From Bacteroidales bacterium (GTDB taxonomy: Bacteria > Bacteroidota > Bacteroidia > Bacteroidales > VadinHA17): a stretch of 37,632 nt of DNA. Position 1 is the stretch's first letter; each line of letters opens with the position of its first letter. The stretch is from positions 1 through 37,632 of the forward strand of contig JALVJE010000084.1 of the NCBI GenBank assembly GCA_027028505.1, in the 5' to 3' direction. The notes beneath the pieces were generated by a model. It saw only the letters and a program-made list of their open reading frames with translations. It searched no databases and was not told where the DNA came from. Positions 1-8,056 of this stretch are shown here, piece by piece. Position numbers and translations under genes: made by a program.

Positions 1-1173
1 CTCCACCTCCTCAGGTGTGGGAGCGCGTTGGGTGACGGTCTTCAGATCGCCGGCGTTCTCGGTTTTACTGTCGCGGTCCTGGAGCAGTACGCCGTTGAGG
101 GCCGTGCGCACCAGGCGGGGAGCGAAGTCCGTATTTTTCCGGATCAGGATGATCCTTTTCTTTTTTGTTTTGAGGATCTCCAGCGCCTCATCCGTATAGG
201 CGGGGGCCATGACCACCTCGAAAAAGAGCTTGTTCATCTCCGTGGCGGTAGCAGCGTCAATGGTGCGGTTGGTGGCGAGGATGCCTCCGAAAGCCGAGAC
301 GGGGTCGCCGGCCAGCGCATCTTTCCAGGCTTCTGCCACAGTGTTACGCAGGGCCGCCCCGCAGGCATTGTTGTGCTTGAAAACAGCAAAGGCCGTCTCT
401 TCGAATTCGGCGATAAGCCCTTCGGCAGCATCAATGTCGAGGAGGTTGTTGTAAGAGATCTCTTTGCCGTGGATCTGTTCGAACCAGTCGTCAAAACGGC
501 CGAAGAAGAAAGCCTCCTGGTGGGGGTTCTCACCATAGCGCAGAGAACGTCCTGCCGGGATGCTCAGGCGCAATTCGGGAAGATCCTCTTTCTCGTTGAA
601 CCAGTTGAAGATGGAGGTGTCGTAATGGGAGCTCACGGCAAAAGCTTCTGCAGCAAAACGCCTGCGTTCCTCCAGGGTGGTGGTACCGCCGTTCTTAAGG
701 ATGTCCAGCAGGGCAGCGTACTGTCCTTTGTGGGAGATGACCAGGACATCCCTGAAGTTCTTTCCTGCCGCCCGGATGAGGGATATCCCGCCGATGTCGA
801 TCTTCTCGATGATCTCCTCCTCCACGGCACCGCTGGCGACGGTCTCCTCAAAAGGATACAGGTCGACGACCACCAGGTCAAGGGCCGGGATCTCATAATG
901 CTGCATGTCGTGGATGTCCTCCTCGTGGTCGCGGCGTGCCAGAATGCCGCCGAAGACCTTGGGATGGAGCGTCTTGACACGTCCTCCCAGGATGGAGGGG
1001 TAAGAGGTGATATCTTCCACCGCTGTGACCTCCACGCCCAGGCCTGAGATGAATTTTTGTGTGCCGCCGGTGCTGTAAAGCGTGACGCCGAGAGCGGCCA
1101 GCTGCCGTACGATCTCGTCCAGACCTTCTTTGTGGTAGACGGAGATAAGTGCGCTTTTGATCTGTTTTGCCAT
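1..1173 (-). CDS. purH: PurH, bifunctional AICAR transformylase / IMP cyclohydrolase (C-terminus cut by window edge)
   Basis: This enzyme catalyses the last two steps of purine synthesis: formylation of AICAR with 10-formyl-THF and ring closure to IMP, in the cytoplasm. Reading leftwards from the ATG at 1173 gives 391 uninterrupted codons to the window edge. The family is about 505-510 residues, so the last fifth is missing. Residues 1-140 form the MGS-like cyclohydrolase domain (STGGT at 34-38, GGRVKTLHP at 63-71). The transformylase domain follows, with RYGENPHQ at 212-219 and the catalytic Lys-His pair at 266-267 in KHNNACG. The next gene is divergent, with 169 bp between them. I found no perfect Bacteroidetes promoter for purH in that gap. 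Assignment is secure. Confidence 0.96.
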   Translation of the reverse strand, partial: MAKQIKSALISVYHKEGLDEIVRQLAALGVTLYSTGGTQKFISGLGVEVTAVEDITSYPSILGGRVKTLHPKVFGGILARRDHEEDIHDMQHYEIPALDLVVVDLYPFEETVASGAVEEEIIEKIDIGGISLIRAAGKNFRDVLVISHKGQYAALLDILKNGGTTTLEERRRFAAEAFAVSSHYDTSIFNWFNEKEDLPELRLSIPAGRSLRYGENPHQEAFFFGRFDDWFEQIHGKEISYNNLLDIDAAEGLIAEFEETAFAVFKHNNACGAALRNTVAEAWKDALAGDPVSAFGGILATNRTIDAATATEMNKLFFEVVMAPAYTDEALEILKTKKKRIILIRKNTDFAPRLVRTALNGVLLQDRDSKTENAGDLKTVTQRAPTPEEVE

Positions 1174-1293
1174 TATCTGTTTAATTATCCAAGAAATAGC
1201 CGGAGAAGCCCCCGAAAAAATTTGAGCGTAAAATTAGATAAATTTATCCGAATAGCTTTTATCTAAATACAATATTTTCAACGCAAAAAGTGT

Positions 1294-1324
1294 TTTGCTG
1301 TTTCAGAGCGAATAACTACTTTTC
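1294..1324 (+). promoter_or_regulatory. Putative Bacteroidetes-type promoter for the ABC permease
   Basis: TTTG at 1294-1297 is followed by exactly 19 nt and then TACTTTTC at 1317-1324. This differs from the TAnnTTTG consensus only in the last base. The downstream ATG is at 1343, leaving a short leader. It is a pattern match only. Confidence 0.45.
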
Positions 1325-1342
1325 GAACCTAAACGACCGCTC

Positions 1343-2593
1343 ATGATCTTCTTCCGTTTATTGAAGGAAAGTTTTCTGTTCTCGATGCAGGCGATACGGG
1401 TGAACAAGCTGCGTACTTTTCTCACCCTGCTGGGGATCACGATCGGTATTTTTGCGATCATTTCGGTGTTCACGGTCCTCAACTGGATGGAGCGTTCGAT
1501 ACGTACCAGCATCTCTTCGCTGGGCAGCGATGTGATCTATGTGCAGAAATATCCCTGGGTATTCACTCCCGATCTGAAATGGTGGGAGATCGTCCGCTGG
1601 CCGGTGCCGACCCTGGAGGAGTACCGCAGTCTGAAGGCGCGTTCCCACCGTGCCGCCGCCATGAGCTTTGTGGTGTCCACTACGGTGAACGTGCAATATG
1701 ACGGCAATTCGGTGAGCGATGTTTCTTTCCTGAGCACTACCCGCGATTTTGCCGATGTGCGTTCTTTCGAGATCGAGCAGGGGCGTTATTTCTCGGATTT
1801 TGAGGCAAAAAGCGGCAAGAACAGGGCGATCCTGGGTGCTGATGTGGCAAAAGACCTGTTTGAGAACGAGAACCCGCTGGGCAAGAGGATCACCATACGG
1901 GGAAAAAAGATGACCGTGATCGGGGTTTTTAAGAAGGAGGGTGCCGGGGGCATAGGTGATCAGGGCCTCGATAAAGTTGTGCTGGTACCGGTGAGTTATG
2001 TGCGGAACCTCGTTAATCTGCGCAGCCAGTCGCTCAATCCCTTTATCATGATCAAGGCGAAGGCCGGTATTTCCGTCATGGCGCTCAAGGATGAGATCAC
2101 CGGGTTGCTGCGTAGTATACGCCGGCTGAAACCCTCTGCACCCAATAATTTCTCTGTCAACCAGATCAGCATGCTCTCGCAGGGGATGCAGTCGATCTTT
2201 GCGGCGATCAACCTGGGAGGCTGGATCATCGGGGGCTTTTCCATCCTGGTGGGGGGCTTCGGCATTGCCAATATCATGTTCGTGTCGGTCAAGGAACGTA
2301 CCCGCCAGATCGGCATCCAGAAAGCCCTGGGTGCCAAGAACAGCTTTATCCTGCAGCAGTTCCTGTATGAATCGGTGATCCTCTCCCTGATGGGAGGTCT
2401 GCTCGGTCTCCTGCTGGTGTATGCCGGTCTGCAGGTGGCCAATCACATGCTGGACATGCAGATCACCATGACCCTGAACAATGTATTGCGGGGGATCACC
2501 ATTTCGGCCGTGATCGGAGTGCTCTCAGGCTATACGCCGGCACGCAATGCATCGCGGCTCAATCCGGTGGAGGCAATGGCGGAAACGTTTTAG
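1343..2593 (+). CDS. MacB/FtsX-type ABC transporter permease
   Basis: A 416-residue inner-membrane protein of the MacB family, the permease half of type VII-like ABC systems that act mechanically on the periplasm (efflux, lipoprotein handling or signalling). The first transmembrane helix is at about residues 22-44, followed by a periplasmic MacB_PCD domain to about 285. Three FtsX-type helices lie near 291-312, 343-365 and 379-400. The cytoplasmic loop after the second helix carries the typical KERTRQIGIQKALGA segment, and the protein ends LNPVEAM like other family members. No ATPase gene is adjacent in the window, so its partner is encoded elsewhere or left of purH. The substrate cannot be told from sequence. 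It ends directly against a repeat island that starts within its stop codon region. Confidence 0.9.
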   Translation: MIFFRLLKESFLFSMQAIRVNKLRTFLTLLGITIGIFAIISVFTVLNWMERSIRTSISSLGSDVIYVQKYPWVFTPDLKWWEIVRWPVPTLEEYRSLKARSHRAAAMSFVVSTTVNVQYDGNSVSDVSFLSTTRDFADVRSFEIEQGRYFSDFEAKSGKNRAILGADVAKDLFENENPLGKRITIRGKKMTVIGVFKKEGAGGIGDQGLDKVVLVPVSYVRNLVNLRSQSLNPFIMIKAKAGISVMALKDEITGLLRSIRRLKPSAPNNFSVNQISMLSQGMQSIFAAINLGGWIIGGFSILVGGFGIANIMFVSVKERTRQIGIQKALGAKNSFILQQFLYESVILSLMGGLLGLLLVYAGLQVANHMLDMQITMTLNNVLRGITISAVIGVLSGYTPARNASRLNPVEAMAETF

Positions 2594-2750
2594 AAGCTTG
2601 AAGGGCGATGCTTGAAGTTCGAAGGAAGGGCGAAGGACGAAAGTGGGAAAAGTATGAAAAGTGGAAAAAGTCTGAAAAGTCTGAAAAGTCTGAAAAGTGG
2701 GAAAAGTGGTAAGAGAGTGAAGAGTAAGCTATGAGCGGTGAGAAATGAGT
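2593..2750. repeat. GAA-phased short repeat tract, left part of island 1
   Basis: GAA recurs at 2593, 2600, 2614 and 2621 (GAT at 2607), a 7-bp step. After a 4-bp slip it appears at 2632 and 2639. From 2656 the unit lengthens to mostly 9 bp (GAAAAGTCT), with GAA at 2656, 2664, 2674, 2683, 2692 and 2701. The tract begins on the last base of the permease stop codon. I see no gene here. Confidence 0.8.
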
Positions 2751-2759
2751 AATGAGAAA

Positions 2760-2920
2760 GACCCCGGAGGGGTCAAAGATAGTAGCCGCAGTTACGCCTG
2801 CGGTTAATGGTAGCCTCCTAGTGGCCAACCCCGAAGGGGTTGAAGAAGGATACTGGAGCGTTAGCGGAAGTCCCGGCAGCGCCGTCGGCAAGCCTCTGGC
2901 GGCCGATGGTTTACCGGGGA
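2760..2920. repeat. Cluster of GC-rich hairpins in island 1
   Basis: Four inverted repeats follow one another. GACCCC/GGGGTC (2760-2765, 2769-2774) encloses GGA. CCGCAG/CTGCGG lies at 2786-2791 and 2798-2803. AACCCC/GGGGTT (2827-2832, 2836-2841) encloses GAA. A longer imperfect hairpin spans about 2870-2920, pairing CCGTCGGC (2882-2889) with GGCCGATGG (2900-2908). The first and third are nearly the same element. CCCC-GAA-GGGG elements resemble intergenic repeats common in Bacteroidota. No U-run follows any of them, so I do not call terminators. Confidence 0.75.
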
Positions 2921-2960
2921 ATGACGAACAATAAATCCTATATTCCATACAATCAACTCT

Positions 2961-3033
2961 GAACTCGGAACTCTGAACTCTGAACTGTGAACTGTGAACT
3001 ATGAACTGTGAACTCTGAACTATGAACTGTGAA
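2961..3033. repeat. GAACTNN heptad tract, right part of island 1
   Basis: GAA occurs at 2961, 2968, 2975, 2982, 2989, 2996, 3003, 3010, 3017, 3024 and 3031, eleven steps of exactly 7 bp. The unit is GAACTNN (GAACTCT, GAACTGT, GAACTAT). The first three bases, and nearly always CT after them, are constant, while positions 6-7 vary. The tract overlaps the 3' end of rsmA and contains its stop codon. Confidence 0.92.
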
Positions 3034-3787
3034 CCTTCACACACAGGCTGATAAACTCTTCCGGTGAGAGCTGTTCTGCTCGGCGGCCCAGGGTCTTGTC
3101 CTTTTTCATCTCTTCCGGCAACATCTCCTTCAGCGCATTGCGCAGGGTCTTGCGCCGCTGGTTGAAGGCTTTTTTCACCAGGGCGATATAGCTTTCCGGG
3201 GGGCAGGGCAGGCTTTCTCTTTCGTTATGTACCAGCCGGATGACGGCGGATTTGACTTTGGGTTGCGGGTAAAAGACCTGTTCCGGCACGGTGAAGAGGT
3301 AATTTACCCGGAAGAAAGTTTGCAGAAGTACGCTCAACAGTCCATAGGTTTTGTTTCCCGGCCTGGCGACCAGCCGGTCGGCTACCTCTTTCTGGACCAT
3401 GGCTACCACCTCGTTGACCGTATCGTGGTTTTCCAGGATCCGGAAGAAGATGGGACTGGTGATGTGATAAGGGAAATTACCGATAACAGCTATTTTCTCA
3501 TTCTCTCCGACGGGCCACATCATGGTAAGAAAATCTTCCGCCAGGATGCGTCCCTGCAGCTCCGGGAACCTCTGCTGCAGCCACTCCACCGAATCGCGGT
3601 CTATTTCCACCAGAAAAAGCCTTTCCCCGAACTTTTCCACCAGAAATTCCGTCAGGATCCCGCGGCCGGGGCCGATCTCCAGGATCCTGTCCACCCCTTC
3701 TCCCGGCAGCATGGAAGTGATCTTACGGGCAATGTTGCGGTCCTGTAAATAATTCTGGCTCAGCGATCTTTTAGGGCGATGGAGCAT
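3020..3787 (-). CDS. rsmA: RsmA (KsgA), 16S rRNA A1518/A1519 dimethyltransferase
   Basis: This enzyme dimethylates two adjacent adenines in helix 45 of 16S rRNA during late 30S assembly, using S-adenosylmethionine. The protein has 255 residues, within the usual range. The SAM-binding motif I is LEIGPGRG (36-43), the acidic loop is VEIDRD (60-65), and the catalytic motif IV is NFPY (104-107), a variant of NLPY. The basic C-terminal domain contains KKAFNQRRKTLRNAL. The ATG at 3787 fits the start of the conserved SLSQNYLQD segment. The last residues (VKVHSS) and the stop are encoded by the GAACTNN repeat tract, so the native end of the gene may have been overwritten or extended. The MacB-type permease gene is convergent. 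Confidence 0.96.
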   Translation of the reverse strand: MLHRPKRSLSQNYLQDRNIARKITSMLPGEGVDRILEIGPGRGILTEFLVEKFGERLFLVEIDRDSVEWLQQRFPELQGRILAEDFLTMMWPVGENEKIAVIGNFPYHITSPIFFRILENHDTVNEVVAMVQKEVADRLVARPGNKTYGLLSVLLQTFFRVNYLFTVPEQVFYPQPKVKSAVIRLVHNERESLPCPPESYIALVKKAFNQRRKTLRNALKEMLPEEMKKDKTLGRRAEQLSPEEFISLCVKVHSS

Positions 3788-4002
3788 ATCGGGTCTTTTT
3801 TCAGGTTTCCGAAAGGTAATGATTTTTGCGCAGGGAAAGATCGTGGCAATTCTTTGTTCGTAAATAATAACAGGGTCTTAACCAAATTTGATTGACAATG
3901 ACCTTTTTTTTTCATAATATTGTTTTGCAACGTGGCGATACAAAGAACAACCATGATCTTTGAAAAAACAGAGTAACCTAACCCATCAAAAAAACATTGA
4001 AC

Positions 4003-5511
4003 ATGAATCACATTTACGCTCCTTTCAGATCCGGTGCTACCCGTTGGTCGCGCATTTTTCTGATGCTGGTTTTTTCATTGCTGACCTCTTCCCTTGTGCT
4101 TGCGCAGGTGCCTTTCAAGATGAATTATCAGGCGGTGGTTCGTGACCGGAACAATCAGCTGATCGCGGATACCCGTGTGGGGGTGCGGCTCAGCATCCTG
4201 CAGGGGTCGGAGGACGGGACGCCGGTATATGTAGAGACCCACGAAGTTTTCACCACTGCCAATGCTTTGTTCTCGCTGGTGATCGGAGACGGGGATGTGG
4301 TTTCCGGCGATCTGGCGTCGATCGACTGGATGAACGGCCCCTATTACCTGAAGGTTGAAGTAGATGTCAAAGGCGGTACCGACTATATGGAAGTGGGATC
4401 GTCCGAGCTGATCAGTGTCCCCTACGCGCTTTTTGCCGGCAAGACCGCTGACGCTTTCAGCGGCGATTACAATGACCTGATCAATACGCCGGACCTGTCG
4501 ATATTTTTGACCGAGGAGACGGATCCTGTTTTTTCTTCCAGTCCGGCCGTGAACATCACCGATGATGATCTCACCAAGCTGAACAACCTCTCGGGTGTAA
4601 ACACGGGGGACCAGGACCTCTCTCCGTATGTCCAGATCTCCACCCTGCCCATGGTGGTCCCGGCCAATGAGACCGATCCGGTGTTTACCGTGTCGGTGGC
4701 AGGGGGGATCACGGCGGAGGATACAGCAGCCTGGAACCATAAGCTGGACAGTTTTACTGAGACAGATCCTCTTTTCAGGGCTTCGGTGGCCGGAGGCATC
4801 ACGGAACAGGACACCAGCTACTGGAACCACAAGCTGGATGCCGAGGTGGACGGGTCGGTGACCAACGAGATACAGACCATTTCCCGCTACGGGCTGACCG
4901 TCACCCTTAGTAAGAACGGCGGCAGCTTTACGGACAGCGTGAATGTATATAATGCCGGTAAAGACATTGAGATCTCGGCAGACAATACCATCAGTGTCCG
5001 TTCCTACAAGGTGGGCGACATTGCTTTCGGAGGCATTGTTTTCTGGGTGGATGGCAGCGGCCGTCACGGGCTGGTCTGCACCAAAGAGGACCTGAGCACG
5101 GGGATACGCTGGTATGCCGGGACGTACGGGGATACACGTGCGCTGGGCGACGGGCCTTATGCCGGGTTCATGAACACTGCCATCATCATCTCCTCACAGG
5201 TGGCCATCGGCGATGACGGGGGGGATTATGCCGCTCTGCTTTGTTCGAAACTGATCGTGAAAGACGGGGACAAGAGCTACGGCGACTGGTACCTGCCCTC
5301 CAAAGAGGAGTTGATGCTCATGTACAAGAGCATTGAGGCCATCAATGCCGCTGCCGCTGCCAACAAAGGGGTGGCCTGTGAGAGTGAATATTACTGGAGC
5401 TCGACAGAATACAATAAAAAACAGGCTTGGAAGATGAACCTCACGACCGGGCAGGTGGCCCATTATTACAAGACTTATGCCGCCCGCGTCCGGGCTGTCC
5501 GGGCATTCTGA
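4003..5511 (+). CDS. Exported DUF1566 (Lcl C-terminal-like) surface protein with ETDP/WNHKLD stalk repeats
   Basis: A 502-residue exported protein of unknown role. I chose the ATG at 4003; a TTG two codons upstream is also in frame. Residues 13-33 are hydrophobic and end SLVLAQ, a standard signal peptide. Residues 34-145 resemble the N-terminal domain found in many Bacteroidota surface proteins (MNYQAVVRD start, SVPYALFA end). Residues 170-290 hold a stalk with repeated ETDPVF or ETDPLF (three times), SVAGGIT (twice) and WNHKLD (twice). The C-terminal part from about residue 330 is DUF1566, with WYLPSKEEL, YWSSTEY and a terminal RVRAVRAF, expected to adopt a C-type-lectin-like fold. No type IX secretion C-terminal domain or lipobox is visible. 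It has no close functional partner nearby. Confidence 0.85.
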   Translation: MNHIYAPFRSGATRWSRIFLMLVFSLLTSSLVLAQVPFKMNYQAVVRDRNNQLIADTRVGVRLSILQGSEDGTPVYVETHEVFTTANALFSLVIGDGDVVSGDLASIDWMNGPYYLKVEVDVKGGTDYMEVGSSELISVPYALFAGKTADAFSGDYNDLINTPDLSIFLTEETDPVFSSSPAVNITDDDLTKLNNLSGVNTGDQDLSPYVQISTLPMVVPANETDPVFTVSVAGGITAEDTAAWNHKLDSFTETDPLFRASVAGGITEQDTSYWNHKLDAEVDGSVTNEIQTISRYGLTVTLSKNGGSFTDSVNVYNAGKDIEISADNTISVRSYKVGDIAFGGIVFWVDGSGRHGLVCTKEDLSTGIRWYAGTYGDTRALGDGPYAGFMNTAIIISSQVAIGDDGGDYAALLCSKLIVKDGDKSYGDWYLPSKEELMLMYKSIEAINAAAAANKGVACESEYYWSSTEYNKKQAWKMNLTTGQVAHYYKTYAARVRAVRAF

Positions 5512-5655
5512 TAGTGCGGGCTTTACCGGCCGGACCGGCTCTGGAAAATCTTTGCCCGGCTGAGATTGATGAATTAAGGAGGCTGGTTGCATTCCGGTGA
5601 ATGGAAATAGGGAGTCGTGAATGGTTGAAAAGAGGGGATGAGTGACATATTTCTT

Positions 5656-5677
5656 TATCTTTGCTGCCGTAATTTTG
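5656..5677 (+). promoter_or_regulatory. Two putative -7 boxes upstream of the aminotransferase
   Basis: TATCTTTG (5656-5663) and TAATTTTG (5670-5677) both match TAnnTTTG perfectly. Neither has a clean TTTG at the expected distance upstream. The first would give a leader of roughly 20 nt before the ATG at 5688, the second only a few nt, so the first is more plausible. Confidence 0.35.
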
Positions 5678-5687
5678 ACAGCAGAGC

Positions 5688-6866
5688 ATGCAGCAATTTG
5701 ATTTTGACAGGATCATCGACCGGCGGGGCTCCCATTCCTATAAATATGACGGACTGAAAAAGATCTTCGGGCGGGAGGATGTACTGCCGATGTGGGTGGC
5801 GGACATGGATTTTGCCGTGCCACCGGCGGTGCAGGAGGCGATACGGCGGCGGGCGGAGCATCCCATTTACGGGTATACGTTCCGGCCTGACGAATATTAC
5901 AAGAGCATCGTCAACTGGATCGGCCGCCGTCACGGCTGGCGGGTGGAGCGGGAGTGGATCCGTTACAGTCCCGGCATCGTGCCGGCGATCAACATGGCCG
6001 TGCAGGGGTTCACGGAGCCCGGCGACGGGGTGATCCTGCAATCCCCGGTCTATCATCCTTTCTTTTATGCGATCAACCTGAACCACCGGAAGTTGCTTAA
6101 CAATCCTCTCCGGGAAGAGAACGGTTACTACACCATCGACATGGATGATCTTGCGGAGAAGGCCAAAGAGGCAAAACTGTTGTTGCTGAGCAATCCCCAC
6201 AATCCGGTGGGACGTTCGTGGGATGAGGACGAACTGCGCAATCTGGGAGAGATATGTGCGGAGAATGATGTGTTGATCGTCTCCGATGAGATCCATGCCG
6301 ATCTGACGCTGCCGGGGCATCGCCATGTGCCGCTGGCCTCACTGTCGGAGGAGATCGCGGCCCATACGATCACCTGCATGGCGCCGAGCAAGACCTTCAA
6401 CCTGGCAGGGCTGAGCACCTCGTCGGTGATCATCCCTGAGGAGAAGTTACGGGAACGCTTTGAAGAGGTGGTGGAGAGTCTCCATATCGGGGGGGGTAAC
6501 CTGTTCGGTATCGAGGCATCGATCGCGGCCTATAACCACGGGGATGCCTGGCTGGATGCCCTCCTGGAATATGTGCAGGGCAACGTGGACTATGCCCGTA
6601 CTTTCCTGGCCGGGAAGATGCCGGAGGTGACCCTCTCCCCCGTTGAGGCGACCTATTTGCTGTGGCTGGATTTCCGGAGAACGGGAATGGATGCAGAAAC
6701 ACTGAAACATTTTATGACAGAAGAGGCCAAGGTGGGAGGTAACGACGGCGCCATGTACGGTCCCGGAGGTGAGGGTTTTGTGCGGCTCAACGTGGCCTGC
6801 CCGCGGACAGTGGTGGAAGAGGCATTTGAACGTATTTATAACGCATGGATAAAACACAGATCATGA
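5688..6866 (+). CDS. PatB/MalY-type PLP aminotransferase (putative C-S lyase)
   Basis: A 392-residue fold-type I PLP enzyme. The start (DFDRIIDRRGSHSYKYDG) and the DVLPMWVADMDF segment at 31-42 are diagnostic of the PatB/MalY group, which often cleaves cystathionine or cysteine (C-S beta-lyase) as well as or instead of transaminating. The PLP-binding lysine is Lys235 in APSKTFNLAGL. Asp200 in SDEIHAD contacts the pyridine nitrogen, and SNPHNP at 168-173 supplies the conserved Asn. RLNVACPR near the C-terminus carries the carboxylate-binding Arg. Its stop overlaps the carA start as ATGA, implying co-translation. The exact substrate is not certain from sequence. Confidence 0.92.
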   Translation: MQQFDFDRIIDRRGSHSYKYDGLKKIFGREDVLPMWVADMDFAVPPAVQEAIRRRAEHPIYGYTFRPDEYYKSIVNWIGRRHGWRVEREWIRYSPGIVPAINMAVQGFTEPGDGVILQSPVYHPFFYAINLNHRKLLNNPLREENGYYTIDMDDLAEKAKEAKLLLLSNPHNPVGRSWDEDELRNLGEICAENDVLIVSDEIHADLTLPGHRHVPLASLSEEIAAHTITCMAPSKTFNLAGLSTSSVIIPEEKLRERFEEVVESLHIGGGNLFGIEASIAAYNHGDAWLDALLEYVQGNVDYARTFLAGKMPEVTLSPVEATYLLWLDFRRTGMDAETLKHFMTEEAKVGGNDGAMYGPGGEGFVRLNVACPRTVVEEAFERIYNAWIKHRS

Positions 6867-7954
6867 ACACGCTCAAGGCACGCAAAGTGCGACTGATCCT
6901 CGAAGACGGAACCACCCTGGAAGGGAAATCTTTTGGCTATGAGAAGTCGGTTTCCGGCGAGGTGGTCTTCAACACGGCCATGACCGGCTATCCTGAGAGC
7001 CTGACCGATCCTTCCTACAAAGGACAGATCCTGGTGCTCACCTATCCCCTCATCGGCAATTACGGAGCTCCCCGTGAGGAGGAGGAGAACGGCATGCTGA
7101 AATTTCACGAATCCGGCCGCATACACATCCAGGCGCTGGTGGTGTCGGATTACTCTTTCCAGTATAGCCACTGGAACGCCCAGGACAGTCTGGCCCGGTG
7201 GCTGAAGGATAACAAGGTCCCCGGCATCTTCGGCATCGACACACGGGCTCTGACCAAGAAACTGAGGGAAAAAGGAACGATGTTGGGGAAGATCGTCTTC
7301 GGAGAGGAAGATGTAGAGATGTACGATCCTTCAAAGGAGAATCTCGTGGCGCAGGTGAGCTGCACGGAAAAGCAGGTGTATGGCAACGGGAAATACAGGA
7401 TCCTCCTGGTGGACTGCGGCGTGAAGTACAACATCATCCGTTACCTGTTGCAGCGGGATACTACGGTGATCCGGGTACCGTGGGACCATTCCATTGAGGA
7501 GGAGGAGTATGACGGTTTGTTCATCTCCAACGGCCCGGGCGATCCCAAGCTGTGCGATGTGACCATTGGCAACCTGGAGCATGCGCTGCAGGAAGATACG
7601 CCCATTTTCGGCATCTGTCTGGGCAACCAGCTGCTCTCGCTGGCTGCCGGCGCCGACACCTACAAGCTGAAGTACGGTCATCGCAGTCACAACCAGCCGG
7701 TCTTGGAAGTAGGTACCGACAAGGCTTACATCACGGCGCAGAACCACGGCTATGCGGTGGACAACGATACGCTGCCCGGCGACTGGAAGCCGCTGTTCAT
7801 CAACATCAACGATGGCACCAACGAGGGGATGAAACACAAAAGCAAACCTTTCTTTTCCACCCAGTTCCATCCCGAAGCTTCCGGCGGACCGGTGGATACG
7901 GCTTTTCTCTTCGATGATTTTATCGATCTGGTGGCAAAATACAAAGAGGGATGA
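6863..7954 (+). CDS. carA: CarA, carbamoyl-phosphate synthase small (glutaminase) subunit
   Basis: CarA hydrolyses glutamine and channels ammonia to CarB for carbamoyl phosphate, feeding pyrimidine and arginine synthesis. I chose the ATG at 6863 (363 residues) because it overlaps the upstream TGA as ATGA and puts the conserved KVRLILEDGT a few residues from the start. An ATG at 6845 would add six residues. The N-terminal CPSase small-chain domain is followed by a class I glutamine amidotransferase domain with SNGPGDP, nucleophile Cys252 in GICLGNQL, and His336/Glu338 in FHPEASGGP. The Asn after GICLG replaces the His of enterobacterial CarA, a variant I believe is common in Bacteroidota. carB is not in the window. 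Confidence 0.96.
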   Translation: MNTLKARKVRLILEDGTTLEGKSFGYEKSVSGEVVFNTAMTGYPESLTDPSYKGQILVLTYPLIGNYGAPREEEENGMLKFHESGRIHIQALVVSDYSFQYSHWNAQDSLARWLKDNKVPGIFGIDTRALTKKLREKGTMLGKIVFGEEDVEMYDPSKENLVAQVSCTEKQVYGNGKYRILLVDCGVKYNIIRYLLQRDTTVIRVPWDHSIEEEEYDGLFISNGPGDPKLCDVTIGNLEHALQEDTPIFGICLGNQLLSLAAGADTYKLKYGHRSHNQPVLEVGTDKAYITAQNHGYAVDNDTLPGDWKPLFININDGTNEGMKHKSKPFFSTQFHPEASGGPVDTAFLFDDFIDLVAKYKEG

Positions 7955-8025
7955 TCTCCGGAAAAAACCTCCGGTTCATCCTGCAACGCATCTCACTCAG
8001 CAGGTCTGTCGCAGGATCCCCTGCC

Positions 8026-8048
8026 GTCGTATGTTTGCAACATACGAC
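8026..8048. promoter_or_regulatory. Perfect 10-bp inverted repeat, operator-like
   Basis: GTCGTATGTT (8026-8035) and AACATACGAC (8039-8048) are exact reverse complements around a 3-nt centre. No U-run follows, so it does not look like a terminator for carA. It lies about 130 bp upstream of the flavin reductase start, next to the tandem CTACGTAG palindromes, and could be a protein-binding site. Confidence 0.55.
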
Positions 8049-8056
8049 ATTTGAAA

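Noticed and set aside
1343-2593. A drug-efflux operon built around the MacB-type permease
   Set aside because: No ATPase, membrane-fusion or outer-membrane partner gene is adjacent, so an efflux function cannot be claimed.
2559-3044. A 161-codon minus-strand open frame across island 1 with a VQSSQF-type repeated translation
   Set aside because: It is simply the translation of the 7-bp repeat tract, overlaps the ends of two real genes, and has no start signal or family resemblance.
3888-3927. A promoter for the DUF1566 gene from TTG (3892) and TTGTTTTG (3920-3927)
   Set aside because: The -7 box lacks the TA and the spacing is 25 nt, too far from the 19-21 nt pattern.
4990-5511. Possible diversity-generating retroelement target in the DUF1566 domain
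   Set aside because: No reverse transcriptase gene and no near-identical template repeat with adenine-specific differences is present in the window.
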